64,000 nucleotides of DNA from Rosistilla carotiformis (GTDB lineage: Bacteria > Planctomycetota > Planctomycetia > Pirellulales > Pirellulaceae). The notes beneath the pieces were generated by a model, which was not told where the DNA came from, did no database searches, and saw only the letters and a program-made list of their open reading frames with translations. Position numbers and translations under genes: made by a program. Shown piece by piece: positions 1 to 9,183 of the stretch (the first letter of the stretch is position 1; every line of letters starts with the position of its first letter). The DNA lies in NCBI RefSeq assembly GCF_007753095.1, contig NZ_CP036348.1:682001-746000 (forward strand), given 5' to 3'.

Positions 1-1008
1 ACCAGCTACGGCGACCTGTTGTTCGTCAACACCAGTAACGGTGTCGATGAATCGCATATCGTCCTCCCCTCCCCCGACGCGCCTAGCTTCATTTGCATGA
101 ACAAGAACACCGGCGAGGTGTTGTGGACCGACAAGTCGCCCGGAACCAACATCGTTCACGGCCAATGGTCCAGCCCAACCGTGGCGGAACTTGGTGGCGT
201 CGTGCAGGCGATCTTCGCTGGCGGTGACGGCTGGGTCTACAGCTTCAAAGCCGACCAGGGGGCCGATGGCAAGCCGGAACTGCTGTGGCGGTTTGACGCC
301 AACCCCAAGACTTCGAAGTGGATCTTGGGTGGTGCGGGAACGCGTAACAACATCATCGCTACGCCTGTCGTTCACGACGGGCTGGTCTACGTCGCGGTGG
401 GACAAGATCCCGAGCACGGTGAAGGCCAGGGGCACCTGTGGTGTATCGATCCGACCAAACGCGGCGACATCAGTTCGGAACTGGCGATGAAGATCGAAGG
501 CGACAAACGCGTGCCGATCCCGCATCGTCGCTTGCAAGCGGTTATCGAAGAGGATGGCGAAGTTGCGATCGACAACCCAAATTCGGGCGTCGTTTGGCAC
601 TACGCTTCGTTCGACCAGAACGGCGACGGTGAGATCGACTTCGAAGAGGAGATGCACCGCAGCTGTGGCACCGTGGCGATTCAAGGCGATCTGCTGTACG
701 TCGCCGATTTCTCGGGCATGTTGCACTGCTTGGACCCCAAGGGATCGAAAGATGGCGAACCGATCGTCCACTTTACCTACGACATGTTGGCTCAAGCTTG
801 GGGCAGCCCGTTGATCGCCGATGGCTATGTTTACATCGGTGACGAAGATGGCGACGTGGCGATCTTCGAGCTCGGCAAAGAGAACAACGAGCCGATCGAA
901 GAGATCAACATGGGAACCAGCGTCTACAGCACGCCGATCGCCGCCAATGGCGTGATCTATATCAGCACCAAGGACAAGCTGTTTGCGATCGCTCCGCCAA
1001 AGGAATAA
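1..1008 (+). CDS. PQQ-like beta-propeller protein with EF-hand-like loop (5' truncated)
   Basis: The frame is open from base 1 without a start codon, so the gene begins before the window and only about 335 C-terminal residues are seen. The protein shows recurrent propeller-blade phrases typical of PQQ-like (outer-membrane BamB/quinoprotein-type) repeats, such as GEVLW, LYVADF and VYIGDEDGDVA. An acidic loop DQNGDGEIDFEEE encoded near 613-651 fits a calcium-binding EF-hand insertion, a combination common in planctomycete PQQ-propeller proteins. The last blade ends with an IYISTKDKLFAIAPP tail. It is probably exported and structural or substrate-binding; no catalytic residues can be named. A strong hairpin with a T-run follows the stop. 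Family assignment is secure; function is not. Confidence 0.85.
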   Translation, partial: TSYGDLLFVNTSNGVDESHIVLPSPDAPSFICMNKNTGEVLWTDKSPGTNIVHGQWSSPTVAELGGVVQAIFAGGDGWVYSFKADQGADGKPELLWRFDANPKTSKWILGGAGTRNNIIATPVVHDGLVYVAVGQDPEHGEGQGHLWCIDPTKRGDISSELAMKIEGDKRVPIPHRRLQAVIEEDGEVAIDNPNSGVVWHYASFDQNGDGEIDFEEEMHRSCGTVAIQGDLLYVADFSGMLHCLDPKGSKDGEPIVHFTYDMLAQAWGSPLIADGYVYIGDEDGDVAIFELGKENNEPIEEINMGTSVYSTPIAANGVIYISTKDKLFAIAPPKE

Positions 1009-1040
1009 AGCGACAGCTTTGGACTGTCCGTCCCGAACAA

Positions 1041-1066
1041 CCCGGCTGCTCGCAGCCGGGTTTTTT
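1041..1066 (+). terminator. Rho-independent terminator after the PQQ-propeller gene
   Basis: A perfect 8-bp stem CCCGGCTG/CAGCCGGG with a CTCG loop is followed by six T residues, 33 bases after the upstream stop codon. Confidence 0.85.
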
Positions 1067-1248
1067 CGTGGCGAATGCCTCCCCGAAGCGGCCTTTGCCG
1101 TGGACAACATGCCCGCCGATGCAAAGAATACATTGCACGCGCGGCGGTTTTATTCGTCGGCCGGCATTTCCCGTTTGGGATGCAAGTGGTGCATTGCGTG
1201 TTCGCCGATTGGAAAAGCCTCCCCCCCTGCCCTGGAATCTCAGAGATC

Positions 1249-1617
1249 ATGCAGACCGTTCTCGACATTGGAAACTGCAGCCCGGATCATTCCGCGATCC
1301 GAACGCTGATCGAAGGCAACTTCGACGCACGTGTGGTGCAGGCCCACGGAGCGGCTGATGCGATGGAGATCCTGGGCCGCCAGGAGGTCGCGTTGATCAC
1401 CGTCAATCGTAAACTGGATCGCGATTACAGCGACGGGATGGAGATCATTCGGCAACTGAAAAACGACCCGAAGACCCAAGCGATCCCCGTGATGTTGATT
1501 ACCAATTTTCCCGAACATCAAGACGCGGCGATGGCGATCGGCGCCGAGCGTGGTTTTGGAAAGTTGCAGTTGCGAGCCGCCGAGACCAAACAATCGCTGG
1601 CCGCATTTCTATCGTAG
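1249..1617 (+). CDS. Receiver-like (response-regulator fold) protein, probably degenerate
   Basis: A single-domain protein of about 122 residues. The frame is open further upstream, but the ATG at 1249 (MQTVLDIGN) starts just at the first beta-strand of a receiver domain and is preferred. The pattern resembles CheY-like domains: a hydrophobic strand VALITVN, a loop with DG, helix MEIIRQLK, strand IPVMLIT and a late lysine in GFGKL. The position where the phospho-acceptor Asp is expected, at the end of ALITVN, carries Asn, and the usual N-terminal acidic pair is reduced to VLDIGN. It may therefore be a pseudo-receiver acting without phosphorylation. It lies 15 bases upstream of panD in the same direction, so the two may be co-transcribed; whether that is functional is unknown. 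Confidence 0.65.
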   Translation: MQTVLDIGNCSPDHSAIRTLIEGNFDARVVQAHGAADAMEILGRQEVALITVNRKLDRDYSDGMEIIRQLKNDPKTQAIPVMLITNFPEHQDAAMAIGAERGFGKLQLRAAETKQSLAAFLS

Positions 1618-1632
1618 GACTATTGACTCGCC

Positions 1633-2037
1633 ATGCCATTTCGCAAACTTCTCAGTGCCAAGATTCATCGCGCAACCGTCACGGGAGCCGATCTGGAATA
1701 TGAAGGCAGCATCACGATTCCGCCCGAGTTGATGGAAGCCGCCGGGATCGTTCCCTATGAATCGATCCAGATCTGGAACGTGACGCGCGGTTCGCGATTG
1801 GAAACGTACGCGATCGAAGGCGTTCGCGGATCGAGCGATATCTGTGCCAACGGTGCCGCGGCGCACCACGTCTATCCCGGCGACAAAGTCATCCTGGCCA
1901 CCTTCGCCTTCTACGATCGCGACGACGCGGCAACGCACTGCCCGCGGCTGATCTTTGTCGACGATCACAACCAGATCAAACACGAAGGCCCCGAGGTCGC
2001 CGGCCCCCAACGCCGCGCCGAACCCGCCGGATCCTAA
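1633..2037 (+). CDS. panD: Aspartate 1-decarboxylase
   Basis: PanD makes beta-alanine from L-aspartate for pantothenate and coenzyme A synthesis in the cytoplasm. The 134-residue protein has the family's opening (FRKLLSAKIHRATVT) and the Gly-Ser self-cleavage site in YEGSITI near residues 24-28, where the serine becomes the pyruvoyl cofactor. NGAAAHHVYPGDKVI, close to the canonical NGAAA(R/H) active-site loop, is also present. Length is close to the usual 115-140 residues, with a slightly extended polar C-terminus. The ATG at 1633 aligns with the family start. A GC-rich palindromic repeat block begins just after the stop. Confidence 0.95.
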   Translation: MPFRKLLSAKIHRATVTGADLEYEGSITIPPELMEAAGIVPYESIQIWNVTRGSRLETYAIEGVRGSSDICANGAAAHHVYPGDKVILATFAFYDRDDAATHCPRLIFVDDHNQIKHEGPEVAGPQRRAEPAGS

Positions 2038-2679
2038 AGCGGAACCCGCAGCGACCGCAGCCTTATCATCGAGACCCTTCTCAGGCCGCAGGCCGACACA
2101 CGACCTGCCGGCGGTGTAAACCGCCGGGGTCCAGAACCGCGCAGATGTTTTCAGGCCGGAGGCCGACACACGAATTGCCGGTGGTGTAAGCCACCGGGTT
2201 CCAGAGCCGCGCAAATGCCTTCAGGCCGGAGGCCGGCACACGAACTGCCGGTGGTGTAAGCCACCGGGGTCCAGAACCGCGCAAACATCTTCAAGGCCGG
2301 AGGCCGGCACACGACCTGCCGGTGGTGCAAGCCACCGGGGTCCAGAACCGCGCAAACATCTTCAGGCCGGAGGCCGACACACGAACTGCCGGTGGTGTAA
2401 GCCACCGGTAGGCATCGCCCAGCAAGAAGAGAGCAGCCCGGAGGGCGACACATGGGAGTTGAAGTGTGTCGCCCTCCGGGCTTTGTTGTGGTGGGCGATC
2501 CTGGAACCGGTGGCTCACACCACCGGCAATGGATGTTTCGCCCTGCGGGCTCCCACGGTCCAAGCACCCACCACCGACCTGCAGGCCGGAGGCCACCGCA
2601 CGGTCTTCGTACGTGCGGTTTACATGAGATACCGGCAGGGGCAACTTGCGGTCACCCCTGCCGTGACAGTGCTTTCCAA
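2038..2679. repeat. Block of GC-rich palindromic repeats (family 1)
   Basis: This gene-free stretch holds about five head-to-tail units, roughly 69 bases apart, starting near 2083, 2151, 2221, 2290 and 2361. Each has an arm AGGCCGGAGGCCG followed by a stem-loop CCGGTGGTGTAAGCCACCGG and a linker ending in GAACCGCGCAAA. A second hairpin type follows around 2430-2480, where GCCCGGAGGGCGACACA pairs with TGTGTCGCCCTCCGGGC, then an inverted CCGGTGGC/CACCACCGG stem near 2508-2526. The same family recurs at 4440-5090, 11930-12370 and 49477-49575. Reading frames across it encode only repeat-derived peptides and are not counted as genes. Confidence 0.9.
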
Positions 2680-3114
2680 TTAAGGTTCGCTTGTCAGTTC
2701 GACATTGAACTCGTTTTCCCCCGCCGTTGCGAGCGTGGTTTTCAGTCCACTTGTGGTGCGCGCTGAATACTTCTTGGGAATTAAGTTAACAACCTTTTCC
2801 GGTGGGTTTTCGACTAGCGCGGTTGCGTCCAGTTCATCCTCTTGGGGAGGCCCGATTGTCACTTCGTAATCAGCTCCAATGTCGGCTTTGGGGAACGTGA
2901 CCGAATAGCGGCCCTCATTGTCCAAATTGACAGCGGCGCTTTCTCCTGTCTTGGGGGAGGTGAGCTGGATGTTGCCGGAGGACAGTGGAGTCCCATCGAG
3001 CAACACTTGGCCGCTGATCGTCGCGGACTGGCGGGGGTCGCTATCTCCACATCCGACCAACAGGACCAGCGAGGCGATCAATCCCAGGTATCGATTTTTA
3101 TTGAAATAAGCCAT
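2680..3114 (-). CDS. Small lipoprotein with carboxypeptidase-regulatory-like domain
   Basis: A 144-residue exported protein. The N-terminus has a short basic stretch, a hydrophobic run and a lipobox LVGC with Cys22, so it is probably a lipoprotein. The mature part has ISGQVLLDGTPLSSGNI and GRYSVTF, typical of the Ig-like carboxypeptidase-regulatory fold common in planctomycete lipoproteins. The start at 3114 is preferred over the ATG at 3120: a GGAG motif lies eight bases before it and the codon overlaps the stop of the upstream DUF1559 gene as TAATG, suggesting translational coupling. Such lipoproteins very often follow DUF1559 genes in this phylum. No enzymatic role is indicated. Confidence 0.85.
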   Translation of the reverse strand: MAYFNKNRYLGLIASLVLLVGCGDSDPRQSATISGQVLLDGTPLSSGNIQLTSPKTGESAAVNLDNEGRYSVTFPKADIGADYEVTIGPPQEDELDATALVENPPEKVVNLIPKKYSARTTSGLKTTLATAGENEFNVELTSEP

Positions 3115-4121
3115 TACCATTCTCCAATTACCTGTCCATCGTCACGTGTGGCAAGCTTCAGCACGATTTCCAGTGCGACGGTGTCGGACATGAATCGTGT
3201 GGATCCGTCGGCCTGAAGCACTTGGACACCGCCGGGGTGGTACGAGGTCAATGGCGTGTTGCTGTCCCAGTCCGCATTGGCTTCGCTTCCCAGCGAAGTG
3301 GGGTTTGGGGAATGGTAGAGCGCCGTGACTCCAGATCCGAATCTGTGTTGCGAAGCGGCGCCAGCGTTCCAGGTCGCTACGGTTCCGGAGTAACCATAGC
3401 CAGACCAGCCGGAATGGTAGTTTGCGGTCCGGGTTGGAAATCGGCGGTTACCCGATTGTTCGCCAACAATGACCGTGTTGGATGTTCCATCGGTAATGTC
3501 GCGGAAAGCGGTGTGTTCGTTGATTAACAGACTGCCGTTGTTAGTTGCAAAACTCGAGTATTGAGTTTGGTAGGAAGAGCTCGTGCGTCCGGCGGGATCG
3601 GGATAGGCTCCCATGATTCCGGTGTAATTGATGCGCTGTGTCCCTGTGTTCGTAAAGTGAGACGAGTATGCGTATATTTCCGGCGCGGCGCTTGAGGGGC
3701 AAGCGTAGGCTGGGATGACCAGATTTATCAGCGGCTGGGTATAAATGTTGTAGTCCGCGAGTGTGTGCGCCGCATTGCCCTTCGGGTAAAAGTTGATCAT
3801 TGTGCCCGCTGCTTCCGCAGCCCTGGCAAGGTCCGCAATCGCTTGCTGTTCCATGAAAGGAAGCAAGGCGAATCGCCAGCTATTGGGATTGGTTAGGCCA
3901 TGCCGGGCGCCTTGGGGGAACTTCTTATACGTGTCGTGATAATTGTGCAGCGCCAGGCCGATCTGCTTGGTGTTGTTGCTGCATTCCATGCGGCGTGCGG
4001 CTTCGCGAGCCGCTTGGACTGCAGGCAGTAACAGGCCAACAAGGATGCCGATGATCGCAATGACCACAAGCAATTCAACTAAAGTGAAACCTTGGGATCG
4101 TTTAAAGTGAAAGCTCTTCAT
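3114..4121 (-). CDS. DUF1559 protein with type IV pilin-like N-terminus
   Basis: A 335-residue member of the planctomycete-expanded DUF1559 family. The N-terminus is a class III signal: basic residues, then G11-F12 as the prepilin peptidase site, Glu16 at position +5 of the mature form, and the hydrophobic helix LLVVIAIIGILVGLLLPAVQ. The body has conserved family words (NNTKQIGLALHNYHD, FPQGA, ACPS, INEHTAFRDITDGTSNT, SYHPGGVQVLQADGSTRF). The frame is open to 4241, but the ATG at 4121 directly precedes the pilin signal and is chosen. It is presumably processed and assembled at the cell envelope as a pseudopilin-like surface protein; the exact role of the family is not established. It is coupled to the downstream lipoprotein gene by a TAATG overlap. 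Confidence 0.93.
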   Translation of the reverse strand: MKSFHFKRSQGFTLVELLVVIAIIGILVGLLLPAVQAAREAARRMECSNNTKQIGLALHNYHDTYKKFPQGARHGLTNPNSWRFALLPFMEQQAIADLARAAEAAGTMINFYPKGNAAHTLADYNIYTQPLINLVIPAYACPSSAAPEIYAYSSHFTNTGTQRINYTGIMGAYPDPAGRTSSSYQTQYSSFATNNGSLLINEHTAFRDITDGTSNTVIVGEQSGNRRFPTRTANYHSGWSGYGYSGTVATWNAGAASQHRFGSGVTALYHSPNPTSLGSEANADWDSNTPLTSYHPGGVQVLQADGSTRFMSDTVALEIVLKLATRDDGQVIGEW

Positions 4122-4439
4122 GTGGGACCAAATAGTGGGGGAGGGAAAGAACGGAAAACGACGTGTCTGGAAGGAGGGATTGCAATGGGCCCGTCGCGCA
4201 AGATGACACAACCGATTGTCTTGGGGATGGCTCGCGATCACCTGGAGTGCTGACGGCGCTAGGAAGGCAGGGTTTGTTCGTGTGGAGGGGTTTGGCTGGT
4301 GTGGTGGGGGGCGTCGAGTCTAGCAGCTTCGCGGAGTACGTGTCAAATTATTTTGAGTTGAGTTTTTCGTCGTTCTCAACGACTGGATCGTCTTCCCGGA
4401 TGCGCTGACAAATGGTTCCATCGCCGTGGTGTTGAGACG

Positions 4440-5090
4440 TGTCCGTGCCTCCCTTGAGGCCGCAGGCCGCCACAAGATCTGCCAGCGCTGCAAGCCACCG
4501 GCCCCTCAGGCTGCCACACCAAATACCTTCACAGGCCGCAGGCCGACACGCGACCTGCCGGTGGTGTAAGCCACCGGGGGCGAGCCCTGCAACAGAATGC
4601 CTTCAGGCCGGAGGCCGACACAGGACCTGCCGGTGGTGTAAGCCACCGGTAGGCACGCCCGGCGAGAAGGGAGCAGCCCGGAGGGCGACACATGGGATTC
4701 TAAGTGTGTCGCCCTCCGGGCTTTGTTGTGGCCGGCGAGTCTGGAACCGGTGGCTTACACCACCGGCAATGGATGTGCCGCCCTCCGGGCTCAGTCGATT
4801 GAACCGCTAGCGGCCACACCATCGCGACAGCCACTTCTTCAGGCCGCAGGCCGACACACGACCTGCCGGCGGTGTAAACCACCGGTGTCGAGCCCTGCAA
4901 CAGAATTTCTTCGAGGCCGGAGGCCGACACACGACCTGCCGGTGGTGTAAGCCACCGGGGTCCAGAACCGCGCAAATGTCTTCGAGGCCGGAGGCCGACA
5001 CGAGAATAGCCGGTGGTGGAAAACACCGGTAGGCGCCACCCAGCAAGAAAACAGCAGCCCGGAGGGCGACACATGCCCTCCCCTCCGGGA
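4440..5090. repeat. Second block of family-1 palindromic repeats
   Basis: The region between the DUF1559 gene and the phosphoesterase gene carries family-1 units (GGCCGCAGGCCGACAC or GGCCGGAGGCCGACAC plus CCGGTGGTGTAAGCCACCGG) near 4532, 4603, 4842, 4914 and 4983. It also has the GCCCGGAGGGCGACACA/TGTGTCGCCCTCCGGGC hairpin near 4675-4722 and a further copy of one arm near 5055-5075. The order of elements mirrors that at 2083-2560. The 200 bases between 4241 and 4440 show nothing recognisable. Confidence 0.9.
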
Positions 5091-5117
5091 CTGACTATCT
5101 GAAAGATTCGACGCTGC

Positions 5118-7136
5118 CTAGCGTGCTGTCAGCGTCGACTTGGTTCCCAGGTTCGCTTTGCTGCCGCGCGGGCTATGGTCCAACACATAGGGACCGAGCG
5201 TCCGATCGAAGTGCAGCAACAGATGCGTCTTTTCCGAAGGCACCAGCCGCTCTGCCGGTTCAAACGCTTCGCTGTAAAGAGCTCCGGCGGTCAAGCGAAC
5301 CTCGTCGATCTTGCCGATGAAGGGACGCGTCGGTTGGCCGCTGTTGTCCGGGTCGGCACCGACGTACAGCGGATGTTTGTTCTTCTTCCGTTTCCCCTTG
5401 GCGTCGACGGCGGAGATCGGTTGGCCATCGATGAACAGACGGACTTGTTTGCCGTCGAAGACGCCGGCGACGTGAGTCCATTTTCCAACGGGCAGCTTTT
5501 CTTTTGCTTCGGCGGTGTAATATTTGCCATCCAGGTTGAGGTCAAACTGGGGCACTCCTTCGTCGCAGAAGATCGCGTAATCGCTCTGTTGGGTCTTCGC
5601 GACCGCCGCTTGCATCCCTTCGCTGCGACTTGGGTTCAACCAGGCTTCCAGTGTGAAAGGACCATCGGGCAGTCCGATCGCGTCGCTGGCGATGCGGGCA
5701 GCTGACTGTTCTCCTTTGACTTCCAGGCAGTGGTCGGTTTGGTTGGTGAAATAATCGGCGGGGACAGCGGCCAAGTCGAGCTCAACCGGCGTCGAGACGC
5801 TGGGCAGTTGGATGCGAGCGGTTTCGCCGATGAAGACACGGTCCAGTGCGATCCGTGGGATCGTCCACGTCGCCTGCGGATCCGCGACGCGGCGCAGTTT
5901 GACTGTCAAGGTTTCGGTCGCGCCAGCATCCAAGGTCAGGTGATCGTGATCCAGCGAGCTGAGCCAGTCGCGCGAGGCGGTATCGATCGACGCGGTGACT
6001 TGCATTTTGCGAGGCGACGAATTGTGCAGCTTCACCGTCACCTGCCCCGTCGCCGATCCATCGGTCTGCAGCAACAGATCGCTTGCGGTGATCTGCGGTC
6101 GCACTTTGCGAGCCGCTTGGATCTCAGCCAAGAACTCGGGCGTGAACTCTTTCGGATCCATCACGGCACCGACCGGCAACGCGGCGACGGAGATGTCGTC
6201 CGGCCGAACGGTGACGATGTTCAGGTGATGCAAGTATCCGGCGCCGGGGATCTCGGCCGAAAGATGACCGCCGGTGGTCGCCAGCGTGTAGTAGGCGATG
6301 CCATCTTTGTGACCGTCGAAACGCATGTGGTGGATATGTCCGGCGAAGACCGCCGATACGTTTCCCGCCTTTTTCATCATGCCGTGTACGGTGTCCCAGT
6401 TGGTTCCGGTGTAACCGCCACCGGTCCAGCGTGGATGGTGCAGGAAGACGAAGACATGGTCGAGGCTCTTGTGCCGCTCGAGTGCTTCGCCGAGGAACTT
6501 CAGTTGCTGCTCGCTCATCTGTTGCAGCTTGCCGTCGTTGAAGGCTTTTTTGTTGCTGACCGGATCTCCCTCGTCGCTGTAGAGGACGATGAAGCCGGCG
6601 TTCTTGTGGCGGAACGTGTACCACAGCGGGCCGAAGTGCTGTTCGTAATTCGAATCGTGTTGGCCAGCCGGTGCGGGGCCCTGGCCGCGCCAATAGACGT
6701 CGTGATTTCCGGCGACCGGGAACCAACGCATCTTCAGTTGGTTCATGATCTCCTTGTATTCGGCCATCTGACGCATCCATTCGGGCTTCTCGTTGTAGCC
6801 CTGGATCAAATCTCCGACCGTCATCACCAGATCGGGCGACAGCAGGTTGGTGTCGGCGACCGCCTGTTCTAAGACCTTCAGCCCCTCGGGGACGCCGCCG
6901 GTTCGGTCACCGTAGACGACGAAGTGGAAGACGTCTTCTTCTTTGGCCAGCGGCAGCACTTGGGCCTTACCACGCGTGGTGAAGAAGCTGTCATTGGCAG
7001 GATGTTTGTGATCGTGCGAATGGCCAGCAACACCCTCGTGTGACATGGCGATGCTGGTTAACGCGAGTGATGTACAAAGGCCTAGCAGTCCGCTGGCCAC
7101 GAAACGAGTGGTCGATGGTTTTAAAATCATTTGCAT
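5118..7136 (-). CDS. Secreted calcineurin-like phosphoesterase with C-terminal LamG-type domain
   Basis: A 672-residue exported protein with a signal peptide in residues 1-32 and a His-rich stretch right after it. The metallophosphoesterase domain (about 65-300) shows all its motifs: GDRTGG with Asp77, GDLIQG with Asp109, GNHD at 143-146, HHPRW, and AGHIHH. These residues bind two metal ions in phosphomonoesterases and diesterases. A middle beta-sandwich-like region follows, then a LamG/concanavalin-like domain (about 460-640) with FTLEAWL, WTHVAGVFDG and GKIDEVRLT, probably for carbohydrate binding. Substrate is not evident. An alternative ATG six bases downstream would shorten it by two residues. 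It is transcribed away from the sulfatase gene, so the 160-base gap probably holds both promoters. Confidence 0.9.
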   Translation of the reverse strand: MQMILKPSTTRFVASGLLGLCTSLALTSIAMSHEGVAGHSHDHKHPANDSFFTTRGKAQVLPLAKEEDVFHFVVYGDRTGGVPEGLKVLEQAVADTNLLSPDLVMTVGDLIQGYNEKPEWMRQMAEYKEIMNQLKMRWFPVAGNHDVYWRGQGPAPAGQHDSNYEQHFGPLWYTFRHKNAGFIVLYSDEGDPVSNKKAFNDGKLQQMSEQQLKFLGEALERHKSLDHVFVFLHHPRWTGGGYTGTNWDTVHGMMKKAGNVSAVFAGHIHHMRFDGHKDGIAYYTLATTGGHLSAEIPGAGYLHHLNIVTVRPDDISVAALPVGAVMDPKEFTPEFLAEIQAARKVRPQITASDLLLQTDGSATGQVTVKLHNSSPRKMQVTASIDTASRDWLSSLDHDHLTLDAGATETLTVKLRRVADPQATWTIPRIALDRVFIGETARIQLPSVSTPVELDLAAVPADYFTNQTDHCLEVKGEQSAARIASDAIGLPDGPFTLEAWLNPSRSEGMQAAVAKTQQSDYAIFCDEGVPQFDLNLDGKYYTAEAKEKLPVGKWTHVAGVFDGKQVRLFIDGQPISAVDAKGKRKKNKHPLYVGADPDNSGQPTRPFIGKIDEVRLTAGALYSEAFEPAERLVPSEKTHLLLHFDRTLGPYVLDHSPRGSKANLGTKSTLTAR

Positions 7137-7297
7137 CAGGAAGGTCGTGGAGAGAGGGATGCCCCGGGTTTTTTGAGGTGCTATTCTAGACGATCCAGGA
7201 GAATTCAGGCGTCAAATCTATGTGAAGATTGTACGAAGAGTGATCGCGAGTGCGTTAGATTGGTTTTCATGGTGTCGTTAATCGAGTGGTCGTGCAG

Positions 7298-8779
7298 ATG
7301 AGTATTGTTCGGATCGGAATGGCTGGCGTTGTCATCTGCAGCGTGTTGCTGGGGCGTTTGGTTGCGGCGGACGATGTGGCCAGCGGGAAATCGGAATCGG
7401 CAAGGCGTCCATTAAACGTTTTGTTTATCATCTCGGACGATCTGACCTTAAACGCCTTGTCGTGTTACGGGAACGAGGTTTGTCAGACGCCGAATATCGA
7501 CGCCTTGGCTCGCTCCGGCACTCGGTTCACCCGCGCCTATTGCCAGGGGACGTATTGCGGTCCCTCGCGCGCATCGTTCATGTCGGGCTATTACCCGCAC
7601 GCGACCGGGATCTTGGGATACATCAGTCCTCGCAAAGCGATCGGCGACCGCGCCACATGGGCTCAGCATTTCAAGAACTCCGGCTACTACACCTCGCGAG
7701 TCAGCAAGATATTTCACATGGGAGTTCCCGGCGGGATCGAAAAAGGAGACGACGGGGCCGACGATCCGATCTCGTGGACCGAGCGTTTTAATAGCCAGGG
7801 CCCCGAATGGCGGGCTCCAGGCAAAGGGGAGACGCTGGAAAACAATCCCGATGGCAAGAAGCCGGCGGTCGGCGGCAACACGTTTGTCGTCGTGCAAGCC
7901 GACGGCGACGACTTGGTCCACAGCGACGGGCGGACGGCGGAAAAGGCGTGCCAGTTGATTCACGAACACAAGGACGAGCCGTTTTTCTTGGGCGTTGGAT
8001 TTGTCCGGCCCCACGTTCCCTTTGTCGCTCCCGCGTCGTATCACGAACCGTTTCCCGAAGCCCAGATGCAGTTGCCGGAAAAAGTGGCTGGCGACTGGGA
8101 CGACATTCCGAAGCTGGGGATCAATTACAAAACCAGCAAGAACATGAAGATGAACGTCCAGCGGCAACGCAAAGCGGTCGCCGGCTATTACGCTTCGGTC
8201 GCTTACATGGACGCTCAAGTGGGCAAGGTGATGGCGGCGCTGCAGGAGGCGGGGATTGCCGATCGCACGATTGTGATCTTCACCAGCGACCACGGCTACC
8301 ATCTGGGCGAACACGATTTCTGGGCCAAGGTCAGCCTGCACGAAGAATCGGTGCTGGTGCCGTTGATCATCCGCGTTCCGGGCAAACAGCCCGCGGTTTG
8401 CGAGTCGTTGACCGAGTTGATCGATCTCTATCCGACCGTCTCCAGTTTGTGCGGTTTGGAAGTTCCCAAGCGGCTGCAGGGGATCGACGTTTCGGGGATG
8501 CTCGACGATCCCGAACTGGAGCTTCGCGAGACGGCGTTCAGCGTCAACGGCAAAGGCTTTCTGATCCGCAGCGAGCGTTACGCCTACATCCGCTACCGTG
8601 AGAATGCTTCGGGAGGCGAAGAGTTATTCGACATGCAAACCGACCCACTGCAATACACCAACCTCGTCGACGATCCAGCTTACGCGGCGACGCTGGAAAA
8701 GATGCGCGCCGAATTCGCCAAGACGATGCAACGCGTCCGCGACAACGACCTCGCCGCCTCCCCGCGCTCCAAGAACTAG
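7298..8779 (+). CDS. Exported sulfatase, iduronate-2-sulfatase-like
   Basis: A 493-residue type I sulfatase that would hydrolyse sulfate esters of polysaccharides in the periplasm or at the surface. After a signal peptide it has the alkaline-phosphatase-fold start LFIISDD (metal-binding Asp pair), and the maturation signature CGPSR with Cys87, the residue converted to formylglycine. Downstream markers are VRPHVPFVAP, TSDHGYHLGEHDFWAK and a C-terminal segment with ELFDMQTDPLQYTNL. These features match the iduronate-2-sulfatase branch (S1_7-like). A GTG at 7286 is an alternative start, but the ATG at 7298 begins directly at the signal peptide. It depends on a sulfatase-maturing enzyme not seen in this window. 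Confidence 0.93.
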   Translation: MSIVRIGMAGVVICSVLLGRLVAADDVASGKSESARRPLNVLFIISDDLTLNALSCYGNEVCQTPNIDALARSGTRFTRAYCQGTYCGPSRASFMSGYYPHATGILGYISPRKAIGDRATWAQHFKNSGYYTSRVSKIFHMGVPGGIEKGDDGADDPISWTERFNSQGPEWRAPGKGETLENNPDGKKPAVGGNTFVVVQADGDDLVHSDGRTAEKACQLIHEHKDEPFFLGVGFVRPHVPFVAPASYHEPFPEAQMQLPEKVAGDWDDIPKLGINYKTSKNMKMNVQRQRKAVAGYYASVAYMDAQVGKVMAALQEAGIADRTIVIFTSDHGYHLGEHDFWAKVSLHEESVLVPLIIRVPGKQPAVCESLTELIDLYPTVSSLCGLEVPKRLQGIDVSGMLDDPELELRETAFSVNGKGFLIRSERYAYIRYRENASGGEELFDMQTDPLQYTNLVDDPAYAATLEKMRAEFAKTMQRVRDNDLAASPRSKN

Positions 8780-9183
8780 CCGCCACGCGCTAGCGTCCAT
8801 TTCTCTCGGTCTACACCGCGCAAGCACCGACTAATTCCCCTGAGCGCAAGCACGCATCCGACCAACGGGACCACCGAGCCTGCTTGCACTTTCTAGTTGG
8901 ATTCGTCAGAATTGGACCCTCAGTAGGGTGGTCTGTTTTCCTGGCTGATCTGGGAACTGGCAAGTCGCCTCAGAGAGCGCAGGGCAGCCTGCTGCTGTCG
9001 GGGGCTGGTGCGACTAGGTTGACATGAAGTAGCCCTCAGAGAAATGAATACAGGTGTTCCGTGCGTGACACTTATGTTCGCGGGTTCCTCCCCCCGTGAG
9101 GCCCCCCACACTTGTTCTCAGTCGGACGCTCGGGTGAGAAACATCGTTATCCGAGTGAAATCAACATCTGATTTGCGTTAACC
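8780..9183. other. Intergenic region without recognisable gene
   Basis: About 400 bases between the sulfatase and the HEPN-like gene. I see no conserved reading frame, tRNA or strong terminator. Base composition becomes more A/T-rich towards the right end, which marks the edge of the accessory island. Confidence 0.5.

Noticed and set aside
2083-2410. Regular ~69-base spacing suggested a CRISPR array.
   Set aside because: The sequence between the arms is itself repeated, not unique spacers, repeats are palindromic and variable, and no cas genes are present.
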